DNA from: Streptomyces sp. NBC_01142
GTDB lineage: Bacteria; Actinomycetota; Actinomycetes; Streptomycetales; Streptomycetaceae
Direction of reading: 5' to 3'
Length of the DNA stretch: 64,000 bases
Assembly (NCBI RefSeq): GCF_026341125.1
Contig: NZ_JAPEOR010000002.1
Location: 682,001-746,000, forward strand
Shown here: positions 49,820 to 60,865 of the stretch, piece by piece
How positions within the stretch are numbered: the stretch's first letter is position 1
Layout of the letters: each line of letters opens with the position of its first letter
Made by a program: the position numbers and the translations under genes
The notes under the pieces: generated by a model
The model's input: the letters and a program-made list of their open reading frames with translations, nothing else
Database searches by the model: none
What the model was told of the DNA's origin: nothing

Positions 49820-50125
49820 GCACACCCCTGACAGAGAAAATCCCAGCAAGCTCCCGGAGTGAAGGCCCGGTAAAGACTTGCGCGTACCACGCCACTCTAG
49901 ACGTTGCCCAGACGCCGTTCTTCGCGGGGGTGGGCTCGTGTTGAGCAGTGGCGGCAGGGCGTGCGTATACACCGCCGACAGGCGAAGACCACGCGGTGGC
50001 GGCACCCTGGCAGTAGCTGATCAACCGCTCGAAAGGATGCGCGTTGTCGCGGGGGTAGGCTCGACAACGCCCGGTGCGCCCACAGTCACCGGGATTCGAC
50101 ATGTGGAGAGGAGCCCTGACTCAGG
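49820..50125. other. ctaB-tkt divergent intergenic region
   Basis: 306 bases. A TAGAGT -10-like box (49899-49894, minus strand) could serve ctaB. Near tkt lies a perfect inverted repeat GTTGTCG (50043-50049) and CGACAAC (50062-50068) flanking a TAGGCT box, a possible operator or promoter. No gene or RNA recognised. Confidence 0.45.
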
Positions 50126-52243
50126 GTGAGCACCAAGCCGACCACCACAGACTTCGAGTGGACCGAGTTGGACCAGCGGGCAGTCGATACCGTCCGCGTC
50201 CTGGCCATGGATTCCGTACAGAAGGTCGGCAACGGCCATCCGGGTACGGCAATGAGCCTGGCCCCTGCCGCGTATGTGCTGTTCCAGAAGCTGATGCGGC
50301 ACGACCCCGCCGATCCGGACTGGACCGGTCGCGACCGGTTCGTCCTTTCTGCGGGCCACTCGTCGCTGACCCTCTACATCCAGCTCTACCTGGCCGGGTA
50401 CGGCCTGGAGCTCGACGACCTGAAGGCGTTCAGGACCTGGGGTTCGAAAACCCCGGGCCACCCGGAGTACGGGCACACGTCGGGCGTCGAGACGACGACC
50501 GGGCCGCTCGGCCAGGGTGTCGCCAACGCCGTGGGCATGGCCATGGCCTCCCGCTACGAGCGCGGCTTGTTCGACCCGGACGCCGCTCCGGGCACCTCGC
50601 CGTTCGACCACACCATCTGGGCCATCGCCGGTGACGGCTGCCTCCAGGAGGGCATCTCCGCGGAGGCGTCCTCGCTGGCCGGGCACCAGAAGCTGGGCAA
50701 CCTGGTGCTGCTGTGGGACGACAACCACATCTCCATCGAGGGCGACACGGAGACGGCCGTCTCCGAGGACACACTCAAGCGGTACGAGGCGTACGGCTGG
50801 CACGTCCAGCGCGTCGAGCAGCTGCCCAGTGGCGACCTCGACCCGGCCGGCCTGTACCAGGCCCTGAAGGCGGCGCAGGCCGAGACGGAGCGCCCCTCCT
50901 TCATCGCGGCCCGCTCGATCATCGCCTGGCCCGCCCCGCACGCGCAGAACACCGAGGCCGCGCACGGCTCGGCGCTCGGCGACGAGGAGGTCGCGGCCAC
51001 CAAGCGTGTTCTGGGCTTCGACCCGGAGAAGAGCTTCGAGGTCTCCGACGAGGTCCTCGGGCACACCCGTGAGGCGCTCGACCGCGGCCGCGAGGCCAAG
51101 GGCGAGTGGGAGAAGACGTTCGCCGCATGGCGCACCGCCGACCCGGAGCGCGCCGCGGAGTTCGACCGGATCCGCTCGGGCGAGCTGCCCGCGGGCTGGG
51201 AGGAGAAGCTCCCGGAGTTCGAGACCGGCAAGGGCGTTGCCACCCGCGCCGCTTCCGGCAAGATCCTGCAGGCGCTGGGCGCGGTCATTCCCGAGCTGTG
51301 GGGCGGCTCCGCCGACCTGGCGGGCTCGAACAACACGACGATCGACAAGACGTCGTCGTTCCTGCCCGAGGGCAACCCGCTGCCGGGCGCGGACAAGTAC
51401 GGGCGCACGATCCACTTCGGTATCCGCGAGCACGCCATGGCCGCGACCATGAACGGCATCGCGCTGCACGGCAACACCCGTATCTACGGCGGCACCTTCC
51501 TGGTGTTCTCCGACTACATGCGCAACGCCGTGCGGCTTTCGGCGCTGATGCACCTGCCGGTGACGTACGTGTGGACGCACGACTCGATCGGTCTCGGCGA
51601 GGACGGCCCGACCCACCAGCCGGTGGAGCACCTGGCCTCGCTGCGTGCGATCCCGGGCCTGAACATCGTCCGGCCGGCCGACGCGAACGAGACCGCCATC
51701 GCCTGGCGCGAGATCCTCAAGCGCTACACCAAGGAGTTCGGCAAGGGTGCCCCGCACGGCCTGGCGCTGACCCGCCAGGGTGTGCCGACGTACGAGGCCA
51801 ACGAGGATGCGGCCAAGGGTGGTTACGTCCTGTTCGACGCCGAGGGGCCCGAAGGGCAGACCGCGGCGCCGCAGGTCGTCCTCATCGGCACCGGCTCCGA
51901 GGTCCAGCTGGCCGTGGGGGCGCGCGAGCAGCTCCAGGCCGCGGGCGTCCCGACCCGGGTGGTCTCGATGCCGTCGGTGGAATGGTTCGAGGAGCAGGAC
52001 CAGGCGTACAGGGACAGCGTGCTGCCGCCGTCCGTCAAGGCGCGCGTGGCTGTCGAGGCCGGTATCGGTCTGACCTGGCACCGCTTCGTCGGCGACGCCG
52101 GACGCATCGTTTCGCTGGAGCACTTCGGCGCTTCGGCCGACGGCAAGGTCCTCTTCGGCGAGTTCGGCTTCACTGCCGAGAACGTGGCCGCCGCCGCCCG
52201 GGACTCGCTTGAATCCGTTAGTGAGCTGGAAGCCGGGCGCTGA
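50126..52243 (+). CDS. tkt: Transketolase
   Basis: 705 residues, thiamine-diphosphate enzyme moving two-carbon units in the non-oxidative pentose phosphate pathway. N-terminal [33 protein letters not shown] motif [32 protein letters not shown], then the pyrimidine domain [20 protein letters not shown] and [27 protein letters not shown] (His and Glu). GTG start; GAGAGGAG lies about 12 bases upstream. First gene of tkt-tal-zwf-opcA-pgl. Confidence 0.97.
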   Translation: MSTKPTTTDFEWTELDQRAVDTVRVLAMDSVQKVGNGHPGTAMSLAPAAYVLFQKLMRHDPADPDWTGRDRFVLSAGHSSLTLYIQLYLAGYGLELDDLKAFRTWGSKTPGHPEYGHTSGVETTTGPLGQGVANAVGMAMASRYERGLFDPDAAPGTSPFDHTIWAIAGDGCLQEGISAEASSLAGHQKLGNLVLLWDDNHISIEGDTETAVSEDTLKRYEAYGWHVQRVEQLPSGDLDPAGLYQALKAAQAETERPSFIAARSIIAWPAPHAQNTEAAHGSALGDEEVAATKRVLGFDPEKSFEVSDEVLGHTREALDRGREAKGEWEKTFAAWRTADPERAAEFDRIRSGELPAGWEEKLPEFETGKGVATRAASGKILQALGAVIPELWGGSADLAGSNNTTIDKTSSFLPEGNPLPGADKYGRTIHFGIREHAMAATMNGIALHGNTRIYGGTFLVFSDYMRNAVRLSALMHLPVTYVWTHDSIGLGEDGPTHQPVEHLASLRAIPGLNIVRPADANETAIAWREILKRYTKEFGKGAPHGLALTRQGVPTYEANEDAAKGGYVLFDAEGPEGQTAAPQVVLIGTGSEVQLAVGAREQLQAAGVPTRVVSMPSVEWFEEQDQAYRDSVLPPSVKARVAVEAGIGLTWHRFVGDAGRIVSLEHFGASADGKVLFGEFGFTAENVAAAARDSLESVSELEAGR

Positions 52244-52277
52244 CGCCGGTATACGACTAGTAGGAGATGCAATTCTC

Positions 52278-53396
52278 ATGACAGACGCACTCAAGCGCCT
52301 CTCCGACGAAGGCGTCGCGATCTGGCTGGACGACCTGTCCCGCAAGCGGATCACGTCCGGCAACCTCGCCGAACTGATCGACCAGCAGCACGTCGTGGGC
52401 GTCACCACCAACCCCTCGATCTTCCAGAAGGCCATCAGCAGCGGTGACGGTTACGAGCAGCAGCTCGCCGACCTCGCCGTGCGCAAGGTGACCGTCGAGG
52501 AAGCCGTACGCATGATCACGACGGCGGACGTCCGTGACGCCGCCGACATCCTGCGGCCGGTCTTCGACGCCACCGGCGGCCAGGACGGCCGGGTCTCCAT
52601 CGAGGTCGACCCGCGGCTGGCCCACAAGACGGCGGCCACGGTCGCCGAGGCCAAGCAGCTCGCCTGGCTGGTGGACCGCCCCAACACGCTCATCAAGATC
52701 CCGGCGACGAAGGCCGGCCTGCCGGCGATCACCGAGGTCATCGGCAAGGGCATCAGCGTCAATGTCACGCTGATCTTCTCGCTGGAGCGCTACCGCGAGG
52801 TCATGGACGCCTACCTGGCCGGCCTGGAGAAGGCGAAGGCCGCCGGCCTGGACCTCTCCAAGATCCAGTCCGTGGCGTCCTTCTTCGTGTCCCGTGTGGA
52901 CACCGAGATCGACAAGCGGCTCGACGCCCTGGGCACCCCGGAGGCCAAGGAGGCCCGCGGCAAGGCGGCCCTGGCCAACGCCCGCCTCGCGTACGAGGCG
53001 TACGAAGAGGTCTTCAGCAGCGACCGCTGGGCCGCGCTCGACAAGGCGCAGGCCAACAAGCAGCGCCCGCTGTGGGCCTCGACCGGCGTCAAGGACCCGG
53101 CGTACAAGGACACGCTGTACGTCGACGACCTGGTCGCCCCGGGCACGGTGAACACCATGCCGGAAGCCACCCTCGATGCCACCGCCGACCACGGCCGGAT
53201 CACCGGCGACACGGTGCGCGGCACGTACGAGCAGGCCCGCGCCGACCTCGACGCCATCGAGAAGCTCGGGATCTCCTACGACGATGTCGTGCAGCTGCTC
53301 GAGGACGAAGGCGTCGAGAAGTTCGCGACGTCCTGGAACGACCTGCTCAACTCGACCGAGGCCGAGCTCAAGCGCCTCGCTCCTTCGAAGGGCTGA
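52278..53396 (+). CDS. tal: Transaldolase
   Basis: 372 residues, long actinobacterial type. Schiff-base Lys in [16 protein letters not shown]-terminal [14 protein letters not shown], and [24 protein letters not shown]. Transfers dihydroxyacetone units between sugar phosphates in the cytoplasm. ATG lies 11 bases after TAGGAGA, 34 bases past the tkt stop. Confidence 0.97.
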   Translation: MTDALKRLSDEGVAIWLDDLSRKRITSGNLAELIDQQHVVGVTTNPSIFQKAISSGDGYEQQLADLAVRKVTVEEAVRMITTADVRDAADILRPVFDATGGQDGRVSIEVDPRLAHKTAATVAEAKQLAWLVDRPNTLIKIPATKAGLPAITEVIGKGISVNVTLIFSLERYREVMDAYLAGLEKAKAAGLDLSKIQSVASFFVSRVDTEIDKRLDALGTPEAKEARGKAALANARLAYEAYEEVFSSDRWAALDKAQANKQRPLWASTGVKDPAYKDTLYVDDLVAPGTVNTMPEATLDATADHGRITGDTVRGTYEQARADLDAIEKLGISYDDVVQLLEDEGVEKFATSWNDLLNSTEAELKRLAPSKG

Positions 53397-53401
53397 CCAA
53401 C

Positions 53402-54934
53402 TTGTCCGGTCTTAGCGGAGCCAACCCGCTTCGTGACCCCGCAGACCGACGGCTCCCGCGTATCGCGGGGCCGTCGGGCCTGGTCATCTTCGGCGTCACG
53501 GGCGATTTGTCACGTAAGAAGCTGATGCCAGCTGTCTATGACCTGGCCAACCGCGGACTACTGCCGCCGGGCTTCTCACTCATCGGCTTCGCCCGCCGCG
53601 AGTGGCAGGACGAGGACTTCGCGCAGGAGGTCCACGACGCCGTCAAGGCCCACGCCCGTACGCCGTTCCGCGAGGAGGTCTGGCAGCAGCTCATCCAGGG
53701 GATGCGCTTCGTCCCGGGCACCTTCGACGACGACGACGCCTTCGAGCAGCTGAAGTCGACCATCGAGGACCTCGACAAGAAGCAGGGCACCGGCGGCAAC
53801 TTCGCCTTCTATCTCTCCGTGCCGCCGAAGTTCTTCCCCAAGGTCGTCCAGCAGCTCAAGAAGCACGGGCTCGCCGACCAGAAGGAGGGCTCCTGGCGCC
53901 GCGCGGTCATCGAGAAGCCGTTCGGCCACGACCTGGTCTCCGCCAAGGAGCTCAACCAGGTGGTGCACGAGGTCTTCCCGTCCAACGAGGTCTTCCGGAT
54001 CGACCACTACCTCGGCAAGGAGACCGTCCAGAACATTCTGGCGCTGCGCTTCGCCAACACCCTCTTCGAGCCGATCTGGAACCGGTCGTACGTCGACCAC
54101 GTCCAGATCACCATGGCCGAGGACATCGGCATCGGCGGCCGCGCCGGCTACTACGACGGTATCGGCGCCGCCCGTGACGTCATCCAGAACCACCTGCTCC
54201 AGCTGCTCGCGCTGACCGCGATGGAGGAGCCCGCCTCCTTCGACGCGGACGCGCTCGCGGCCGAGAAGACAAAGGTGCTGGGCGCGGTGAAGCTGCCCAA
54301 GGACCTGTCCAGGAGCACGGTGCGCGGACAGTACGCGACCGGCTGGCAGGGCGGCGAGAAGGCCGTCGGCTATCTCCAGGAAGACGGCATCGACCCCAAG
54401 TCGAAGACCGACACCTATGCCGCGATCAAGCTGGAGATCGACAACCGCCGCTGGGCGGGTGTCCCCTTCTATCTCCGTACGGGCAAGCGGCTCGGCCGCC
54501 GCGTCACGGAGATCGCGGTGATCTTCCAGCGCGCCCCGCACTCCCCCTTCGACCACACGGCCACGGAGGAGCTGGGCCAGAACGCCCTGGTCATCCGCGT
54601 CCAGCCGGACGAGGGCGTGACCATGCGGTTCGGCTCGAAGGTGCCCGGCACCTCGATGGAGGTGCGGGACGTCTCGATGGACTTCGCCTACGGCGAGTCC
54701 TTCACCGAGTCCAGCCCCGAGGCGTACGAGCGCCTCATCCTCGATGTCCTGCTCGGCGACTCCAACCTCTTCCCGCGTGTGGAGGAGGTCGAGCTCTCCT
54801 GGAAGATCCTCGACCCGATCGAGAAGTTCTGGGACAAGCACGGCAAGCCGCCGCAGTACCAGGCCGGCACCTGGGGTCCGGCCGAGGCGGACGAAATGCT
54901 CGCACGAGACGGACGGAGCTGGCGTCGGCCATGA
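53402..54934 (+). CDS. zwf: Glucose-6-phosphate 1-dehydrogenase
   Basis: 510 residues. Nucleotide site VIFGVTGDLSRKKLMPAVYDL, substrate site RIDHYLGKETVQNILALRF (catalytic His in IDHYLGKE) and EKPFGHD. NADP-producing entry step of the oxidative branch. TTG at 53402 is chosen: it follows GAAGGGCTGA, comes six bases after the tal stop, and gives the usual Streptomyces N-terminus SGANPLRDPADRRLPRIAGPSG. ATGA overlap with opcA. Confidence 0.95.
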   Translation: MSGLSGANPLRDPADRRLPRIAGPSGLVIFGVTGDLSRKKLMPAVYDLANRGLLPPGFSLIGFARREWQDEDFAQEVHDAVKAHARTPFREEVWQQLIQGMRFVPGTFDDDDAFEQLKSTIEDLDKKQGTGGNFAFYLSVPPKFFPKVVQQLKKHGLADQKEGSWRRAVIEKPFGHDLVSAKELNQVVHEVFPSNEVFRIDHYLGKETVQNILALRFANTLFEPIWNRSYVDHVQITMAEDIGIGGRAGYYDGIGAARDVIQNHLLQLLALTAMEEPASFDADALAAEKTKVLGAVKLPKDLSRSTVRGQYATGWQGGEKAVGYLQEDGIDPKSKTDTYAAIKLEIDNRRWAGVPFYLRTGKRLGRRVTEIAVIFQRAPHSPFDHTATEELGQNALVIRVQPDEGVTMRFGSKVPGTSMEVRDVSMDFAYGESFTESSPEAYERLILDVLLGDSNLFPRVEEVELSWKILDPIEKFWDKHGKPPQYQAGTWGPAEADEMLARDGRSWRRP

Positions 54935-55992
54935 AGATCGACCTTACGGACACCACGGCCAGCAAGATCAACAAGGCGTTGGTGCAGGGACGCCGCGCCG
55001 TCGGCACGCCGGCCGTCGGCATGGTCCTCACCCTTGTCATCGTCACCGACGAGGAGAACGCCTACGACGCGCTGAAGGCGGCCAACGAGGCGTCCCGCGA
55101 GCACCCCTCGCGAAAGCTCGTCGTCATCAAGCGGGTCTCGCGTTCGCCGCGCGACCGGGCGAAGCCACGCCTGGACGCCGAGGTGCGGGTGGGCGCTGAC
55201 GCGGGCACCGGCGAAACGGTCGTCCTGCGGCTGTACGGCGAGGTCATCAACCACGCCCAGTCGGTGGTGCTGCCGCTCCTGCTGCCCGACGCGCCGGTGG
55301 TCGCCTGGTGGCCGGTGAACGCGCCGAGCGACCCGACGAACGACCCGCTCGGCTCGCTGGCCCAGCGACGGGTGACGGACACGTACGCCGCCGAGCAGCC
55401 CGTGCACGAGCTGGCGGCGCGCTCGGAGGCCTACACCCCCGGCGACACCGACCTGTCCTGGACCCGCATCACTCCCTGGCGCTCGATGCTCGCGGCCGCT
55501 CTGGACCAGGTGACCTGCGAGGTCACCTCGGTGGAGGTGGAGGGCGAGGAGTTCAACCCGAGCTGCGAGCTGCTCGCGATGTGGCTGGCCGACCGGCTGA
55601 ACGTGCCGGTGAAGCGGTCGCTGTCCTCCGGTCCCGGCCTGACGGCCGTACGGATGGAGACCAGCTCCGGTCCGATCGTGCTGGACCGGGCGGACGGCTC
55701 GCTGGCGACGCTGTCCATCCAGGGGCAGCCCGACCGGGCGGTCGCGCTCAAGCGGCGTGAGACGGCCGAGCTGATCGCGGAGGAGCTGCGGCGGCTGGAC
55801 CCGGACGACACCTATGCGTCGGCGCTGCGGTTCGGCGTGGACCGGCTGGGTGACGGTGCGGGGAAGGACACGTCCGAGGAGTCGGGGTCCACGTCCGGGT
55901 CCCCGTCGGGCTCTCGGTCGGGCTCCGCGTCCGACGCCAAGTCCGCCGCCGCGAAGAAGGCCGCCCCGGCCAAGAAGGCGGCGGCCAAGTGA
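54931..55992 (+). CDS. opcA: Glucose-6-phosphate dehydrogenase assembly protein OpcA
   Basis: 353 residues. OpcA activates and assembles Zwf in cyanobacteria and actinobacteria. Conserved stretch VVLPLLLPDAPVVAWWPVNAPSDPTNDPLGSLAQRRVTD, TDLSWTRITPWRSMLAAALDQV and a C-terminal RRLDPDDTYASALRFG. It ends in a low-complexity tail (Ser/Gly repeats, then KSAAAKKAAPAKKAAAK) outside the family core. ATG overlaps the zwf stop; its own stop overlaps pgl. Confidence 0.94.
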   Translation: MKIDLTDTTASKINKALVQGRRAVGTPAVGMVLTLVIVTDEENAYDALKAANEASREHPSRKLVVIKRVSRSPRDRAKPRLDAEVRVGADAGTGETVVLRLYGEVINHAQSVVLPLLLPDAPVVAWWPVNAPSDPTNDPLGSLAQRRVTDTYAAEQPVHELAARSEAYTPGDTDLSWTRITPWRSMLAAALDQVTCEVTSVEVEGEEFNPSCELLAMWLADRLNVPVKRSLSSGPGLTAVRMETSSGPIVLDRADGSLATLSIQGQPDRAVALKRRETAELIAEELRRLDPDDTYASALRFGVDRLGDGAGKDTSEESGSTSGSPSGSRSGSASDAKSAAAKKAAPAKKAAAK

Positions 55993-56771
55993 GTGCTCCG
56001 CAACTCGTCGTCCACCGCGACAAGGAGCTGATGGCACAGGCCGCGGCGGCCCGGCTGATCACGAGGATCGTGGACGCCCAGTCCTCGCGCGGCTCCGCCT
56101 CGGTGGTCCTGACGGGCGGCCGCAACGGCAACGCCCTGCTGGCCGCCCTCGGGACGTCACCGGCCCGGGACGCGATCGACTGGACGCGTCTCGACCTGTG
56201 GTGGGGCGACGAGCGGTTCCTGCCGGAGGGCGACCCGGAACGCAATGTCACGCAGGCCCGCGAGGCCCTGCTGGACAGCGTGCCGGTGGATCCCGCCCGG
56301 GTGCACGCGATGCCGGCGTCGGACGGTGAGTACGGCAAGGACGCGGACGCGGCGGCTGCCGCGTACGCCGCCGAGCTCGCCGCCTCGGCGGGCCACGAGA
56401 ACCACGGCCCGGTGCCGACGTTCGACGTCCTGATGCTGGGCGTCGGCCCCGACACGCATGTCGCCTCGCTCTTCCCGGAGCTCCCGGCAGTCCGCGAGAA
56501 GGACCGCACCGTGGTCGGCGTCCACGGCGCGCCGAAGCCGCCGCCGACCCGTATCTCGCTCACGCTCCCGGCGATCCGGGCGGCACGCGAGGTGTGGCTG
56601 CTGGCGGCGGGCGAGGACAAGGCGAAGGCGGCGAAGATCGCGCTCTCCGGCGCGGGGGAGATCCAGGCTCCGGCGGCGGGAGCGTACGGCCGCAGCCGGA
56701 CGCTGTGGCTGCTGGACGCGGCGGCGGCGTCACAGCTGCCGCGTGAGCTCTATCCGCCGGCGTCGGCCTGA
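55989..56771 (+). CDS. pgl: 6-phosphogluconolactonase
   Basis: 260 residues of the DevB/NagB-fold lactonases: VLTGGRNGNALLAAL, DLWWGDERFLPEGDPERNVTQAREALLD, and DVLMLGVGPDTHVASLFPELPAVREKDRTVVGVHGAPKPPPTRISLTLPAI. Hydrolyses the lactone made by Zwf. GTG overlaps the opcA stop (GTGA). Last gene of the operon; a strong bidirectional terminator follows. Confidence 0.95.
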   Translation: MSAPQLVVHRDKELMAQAAAARLITRIVDAQSSRGSASVVLTGGRNGNALLAALGTSPARDAIDWTRLDLWWGDERFLPEGDPERNVTQAREALLDSVPVDPARVHAMPASDGEYGKDADAAAAAYAAELAASAGHENHGPVPTFDVLMLGVGPDTHVASLFPELPAVREKDRTVVGVHGAPKPPPTRISLTLPAIRAAREVWLLAAGEDKAKAAKIALSGAGEIQAPAAGAYGRSRTLWLLDAAAASQLPRELYPPASA

Positions 56772-56784
56772 CCCGACAGTTGTG

Positions 56785-56827
56785 CGCCGCGGCCCGGTCG
56801 CCCAGTGGGGCGGACCGGGCCGCGGCG
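56785..56827. terminator. Bidirectional hairpin between pgl and the PH-domain gene
   Basis: CGCCGCGGCCCGGT..GCCC and GGGC..ACCGGGCCGCGGCG pair over about 18 bp with one bulge around an AGTG loop, 14 bases after pgl and 32 bases after the convergent gene. Confidence 0.8.
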
Positions 56828-56858
56828 TCTGCGGGCGTGCCCGAGTGGCCCGATGCGG

Positions 56859-58478
56859 TCATACGGGGATCGTCGCGCCGTCCCCGACGAGATCGCCTCC
56901 CGACGTGCCGTCGCCCCGGACGAGGAACGGCTCCAGCACGCCCGGTACCGCCTCCGCCGCGAACGTCAGGCCCTCCCCCTCCGCCGCGTCGTACACGTCG
57001 TACGCCCCCGCACCCGCGGCCGTCGTCGCCCTCAGCGTGATCAGGCCCGAGCGGCGCTGGAAGCAGGACTGCTTCACCGTCCAGCCGATCACCCCGCCCC
57101 GCTGCAGCGCGACCGTCGCCCGGCGGACCGTGCCCGAGCGGGCGACCAGATAGGCGCCGCTGATGCCGTGGCCCAGGCTGCGGTACGCGTCGAGTGCGAG
57201 GATCACCCCGACCGGCAGGCCCACGGCCGCACAGGCCGCCGCGATGTACAGCAGGACGGGCGTGAACAGGGCACCCAGGACCGCCGGCACGGCCACCAGG
57301 AGCAGCACGGCCGTCACCGCCCACCGCAGTCGGCGGGTACGCGCGGCCGGTGGATGGGCGGTCAGACGGGCCGTGCTCGTCGGGGCCGCGGGCTCACGCA
57401 GGACCTGCGCGGCCACCTCCTCCGCGACCGCCCGCGGGGCAGGTGGCAGCAGCACCTTCAGGTCGGCCTGCCGGCCCCCCTCCTCCTCGGTGAGCCCCGT
57501 GGCCACCGCGTCCACCCGGGCCGCGCCGAACAGCCGTACGCCCAGCGGCTCGACCATCTCGACTCCGCGCAGGCGCCGTTCCTCTATGGAGATCGAGCGC
57601 GTGGTGAACAGGCCCCGCCGCACCCGCAGCGTCCCGCCGGGCTCTCGCTCCAGTCGGTAGTTCCACCACATCTCGATCCAGAGGCCGAGCGCACCGACGA
57701 CGCCCGCGACCCCTGCCGCGACGACCAGCACCACGATCATCAGGACGACCGGGGTGTCCTGGAAGCGGTCTCCCACCCATTCGATGACCCGGCCCTGCGC
57801 GCCGAACCACTCACTGACCTGCATCACGGCCCCGGCCGCCGCGCCGCCCAGCAGCGGGGCGACGAAGGAGACCGGCGCGTACCGGATCCAGGACGGGTCC
57901 AGCGCGGCGAGCACGCCCTCCTGGTGCGTCCCGCCGGGAGCGGTCGCGGCCCGGGCCAGCAGCTCCGTACGCAGCCGCTCGCCCTCCGCCTTGGTCACGG
58001 CGTCGAGCTCCAGCGTGGACGCCCCGCCGCCGGTGTGCTCGCCCGTGCCGATCCGCACCTTCACCAGGCCGAGGACCCGCAGCAGCGGGCTGGCCGTCAG
58101 ATCGACACTGCGAATGCGCTCACGGGCCAGCGAACGGCGCCGGACCAGCAGCAGTCCGGTGTGGAGTTCGGCGCGTTCGGGACCTATGCGGTAGCGGGTC
58201 CTGCTCCAGCGCACATAGTCCCCGCCCGCGATCGCCGCGACCACCGGGACGGCCCCGGCCAGCACCCAGCCGAGCGCCTGCCACAGCGGCATGCCGCCCG
58301 CGAGCCCGATGGCGGTGGGCAGCCCGGCGCCCGCCGCCACTCCCGCCATGACGACGGCGGTGACGAGTACGGTGCGCCTGTCGAGCCGCCGCCACTCCGC
58401 CGCCTCCGCCGCTACCTCCACCTCCACCCCGGACACTGACGCGCCCGGAGAGACGGACTCCGACTCGGCCGAGCTCAT
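56859..58478 (-). CDS. Membrane protein with bacterial PH domains (YdbT-like)
   Basis: 539 residues with three bPH_2/DUF304 units separated by paired membrane helices: YRIGPERAELHTGLLLVRRRSLARERIRSVDLTASPLLRVLGLVKVRIGTGE; YRLEREPGGTLRVRRGLFTTRSISIEERRLRGVEMVEPLGVRLFGAARVDAVATG; and YLVARSGTVRRATVALQRGGVIGWTVKQSCFQRRSGLITLRATTAAG. Resembles B. subtilis YdbT, partner of YdbS. ATG overlaps the stop of the YdbS-like gene (ATGA). Role at the membrane is not established. Confidence 0.88.
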   Translation of the reverse strand: MSSAESESVSPGASVSGVEVEVAAEAAEWRRLDRRTVLVTAVVMAGVAAGAGLPTAIGLAGGMPLWQALGWVLAGAVPVVAAIAGGDYVRWSRTRYRIGPERAELHTGLLLVRRRSLARERIRSVDLTASPLLRVLGLVKVRIGTGEHTGGGASTLELDAVTKAEGERLRTELLARAATAPGGTHQEGVLAALDPSWIRYAPVSFVAPLLGGAAAGAVMQVSEWFGAQGRVIEWVGDRFQDTPVVLMIVVLVVAAGVAGVVGALGLWIEMWWNYRLEREPGGTLRVRRGLFTTRSISIEERRLRGVEMVEPLGVRLFGAARVDAVATGLTEEEGGRQADLKVLLPPAPRAVAEEVAAQVLREPAAPTSTARLTAHPPAARTRRLRWAVTAVLLLVAVPAVLGALFTPVLLYIAAACAAVGLPVGVILALDAYRSLGHGISGAYLVARSGTVRRATVALQRGGVIGWTVKQSCFQRRSGLITLRATTAAGAGAYDVYDAAEGEGLTFAAEAVPGVLEPFLVRGDGTSGGDLVGDGATIPV

Positions 58479-58972
58479 GTCGCGTCCCCGGGCGTGGCCT
58501 GCGTGATCCGGGTCAGCCGCTCGGCGAGCTCCGCGGCAAGCTCGTGATCGAGCCCCTCGATCTTGATCGCGCCCTTGGAGGAGGCCGTGGTGACAACGAC
58601 CGTGGCCAGCCGGAATCCCTGCTCCAGCGGCCCGCGCATCGTGTCCACCGTCTGGATCCGGGACATGGGCGCGATCCGCCACTCCTGCCAGAACGCACCC
58701 GAGCGGACGTAGACCGCTTCGTCCGTGACCTCCCAGCGGTGCACCGTGAACCACCACATCGGGAGGAGGAGGGTGCAGGCGAGGCCCAGCACCGCCAGCA
58801 CCGCCGCGGGCACCAGCAACCACAGCCGCGCCGGCTCGATGAGCAGGCCCAGTACGGCGAGCACGGCCACCGGAACCGCGGCCGTCAGCAGCAACTGCAC
58901 CCGCCACCAGCCGAGCACCCGCTTGTTCAGCGTGTTGTTCGGCGGCCTCAGCCTTGCCCCCTCCTCCGCCAT
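58475..58972 (-). CDS. Membrane protein with one PH domain (YdbS-like)
   Basis: 165 residues. Two membrane helices (VQLLLTAAVPVAVLAVLGLLI, ARLWLLVPAAVLAVLGLACTLLLPMWW) then a bPH_2 domain: VTDEAVYVRSGAFWQEWRIAPMSRIQTVDTMRGPLEQGFRLATVVVTTASSKGAIKIEGL. Forms an ATGA-coupled pair with the YdbT-like gene. Begins five bases before the end of pgi on the same strand, so it may be co-transcribed with pgi. Confidence 0.88.
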   Translation of the reverse strand: MAEEGARLRPPNNTLNKRVLGWWRVQLLLTAAVPVAVLAVLGLLIEPARLWLLVPAAVLAVLGLACTLLLPMWWFTVHRWEVTDEAVYVRSGAFWQEWRIAPMSRIQTVDTMRGPLEQGFRLATVVVTTASSKGAIKIEGLDHELAAELAERLTRITQATPGDAT

Positions 58973-58976
58973 CGGC

Positions 58977-60638
58977 TCAGCGACCCCGCAGCGTCCGGTA
59001 CCTGGCGGCGAGTGTGGACGTCGAGCTGTCCAGCTGATCGCCGCCCTCGCCCCGGGTCAGCACCGGCTCGATCTTCTTCGCGAGGACCTTGCCGAGCTCG
59101 ACGCCCCACTGGTCGAAGGAGTCGATGTTCCAGATGGCGCCCTGGACGAACACCTTGTGCTCGTACAGCGCGATCAACTGGCCCAGCACCGACGGCGTGA
59201 GCTCCTCCGCCAGGATCGTCGTCGTCGGGTGGTTGCCCCGGAACGTCTTGTGCGCCACGAGCTTCTCGGGCACGCCCTCTGCCCGCACTTCCTCCGGCGT
59301 CTTGCCGAAGGCGAGCGCCTGCGTCTGCGCGAAGAAGTTGGCCATCAGCAGATCGTGCTGGGCAACCAGACCGGCCGGCAGGTCCTCGACCGGCTTGGCG
59401 AAGCCGACGAAGTCCGCCGGGATGACCTTGGTGCCCTGGTGGATCAACTGGTAGTACGCGTGCTGCCCGTTGGTACCGGGCGTGCCCCAGACCACCGGAC
59501 CGGTCTGCCAGTCCACCGGGTTGCCGTCGCGGTCCACGGACTTGCCGTTGGATTCCATGTCGAGCTGCTGGAGGTAGGCGGTGAACTTGCTCAGATAGTG
59601 GGAGTACGGCAGCACCGCATGCGACTGCGCGTCGAAGAACCCGCCGTACCAGACGCCCAGCAGGCCGAGCAGCAGAGGCGCGTTGGCCTCCGGCGGAGCG
59701 GTACGGAAGTGCTCGTCGACCAGATGGAAGCCGGCGAGCATGTCGCGGAAGCGGTCCGGGCCGATCGCGATCATCAGGGAGAGGCCGACGGCGGAGTCGT
59801 ACGAATACCGCCCGCCGACCCAGTCCCAGAACTCGAACATGTTCGCCGTGTCGATGCCGAAGTCGGCGACCTTCTCGGCGTTCGTCGACAGTGCCACGAA
59901 GTGCTTGGCGACGGCGTCCTGGCCGGCCCGCAGCCCGGTGAGCAGCCAGTCGCGGGCGGAGGTGGCGTTGGTGATGGTCTCGATGGTGGTGAAGGTCTTG
60001 GAGGCGATGACGAAGAGCGTCTCGGCCGGGTCCAAGTCCCGTACGGCCTCGTGCAGATCGGCCCCGTCGACGTTCGACACGAAACGGAACGTCAGATCGC
60101 GCGCGGTGTAGGAGCGCAGTGCCTCGTACGCCATCGCGGGTCCCAGATCGGAGCCGCCGATACCGATGTTCACCACGTTCTTGATGGGCTTGCCGGTGTG
60201 GCCGGTCCACTCCCCCGACCTGATGCGGTCGGAGAAGGCGCTCATCTTGTCGAGCACCGCGTGCACCGCCGGCACCACGTTCTCGCCGTCCACCTCGATC
60301 ACGGCGTCCCGCGGGGCGCGCAGCGCCGTGTGCAGAACAGCGCGGTCCTCGGTGGTGTTGATCTTCTCGCCGCGGAACATCGCGTCCCGCAGCCCGGCAA
60401 CGTCGGTGGCCGCGGCGAGCTCGCGCAGCAGCGTCAGGGTCTCGTCGGTCACCAGATGCTTGGAGTAGTCGAGGTACAGGTCGCCGACCCGGAGGGTGTA
60501 CCCGGTGCCGCGCGCCGTATCGGCTGCGAACAGCTCCCGCAGATGCGTGTGTGCCAGCTGCTCACGGTGCTTGCCGAGAGCAGTCCATTCGGGCAACTGA
60601 TTGAGCCTGGTACGGCCTTCTGCGTTCATCTCGGACAT
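58977..60638 (-). CDS. pgi: Glucose-6-phosphate isomerase
   Basis: 553 residues. Signatures [62 protein letters not shown] and the catalytic region [23 protein letters not shown] with C-terminal Lys in [13 protein letters not shown]. Interconverts glucose- and fructose-6-phosphate, linking the pentose phosphate operon to glycolysis. ATG at 60638 ([18 protein letters not shown]) is taken; ATG 60629 is also possible. Confidence 0.96.
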   Translation of the reverse strand: MSEMNAEGRTRLNQLPEWTALGKHREQLAHTHLRELFAADTARGTGYTLRVGDLYLDYSKHLVTDETLTLLRELAAATDVAGLRDAMFRGEKINTTEDRAVLHTALRAPRDAVIEVDGENVVPAVHAVLDKMSAFSDRIRSGEWTGHTGKPIKNVVNIGIGGSDLGPAMAYEALRSYTARDLTFRFVSNVDGADLHEAVRDLDPAETLFVIASKTFTTIETITNATSARDWLLTGLRAGQDAVAKHFVALSTNAEKVADFGIDTANMFEFWDWVGGRYSYDSAVGLSLMIAIGPDRFRDMLAGFHLVDEHFRTAPPEANAPLLLGLLGVWYGGFFDAQSHAVLPYSHYLSKFTAYLQQLDMESNGKSVDRDGNPVDWQTGPVVWGTPGTNGQHAYYQLIHQGTKVIPADFVGFAKPVEDLPAGLVAQHDLLMANFFAQTQALAFGKTPEEVRAEGVPEKLVAHKTFRGNHPTTTILAEELTPSVLGQLIALYEHKVFVQGAIWNIDSFDQWGVELGKVLAKKIEPVLTRGEGGDQLDSSTSTLAARYRTLRGR

Positions 60639-60817
60639 CAGCCCACTTCTTCTCGTACCTGCCTGCATGCCCCGCTGCAGATCCAAACCTAATTGATCAG
60701 CCCGGTCGGCGACGCAACGGCAGGGACGAAAGGCGCGGCCGCCAGCAGGATGGCGCAGCCCTCCCGCGGTCTCCCGGCGCAGGGCGCTGCCGGGCGGGGT
60801 GCCGATGGCAGTCGATG

Positions 60818-60857
60818 AAAAAAGTCCGGTCGGTCACCCTCAGGTGTCCGGCCGGAC
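60818..60857 (-). terminator. Rho-independent terminator of rbpA
   Basis: On the minus strand a 15-bp stem with two mismatches (GTCCGGCCGGACACC-TGAG-GGTGACCGACCGGAC, 60857-60824) is followed directly by TTTTTT (60823-60818). It starts nine bases past the rbpA stop. It is one of few hairpins in the window with a true U-tract. Confidence 0.85.
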
Positions 60858-60865
60858 CACAGCGT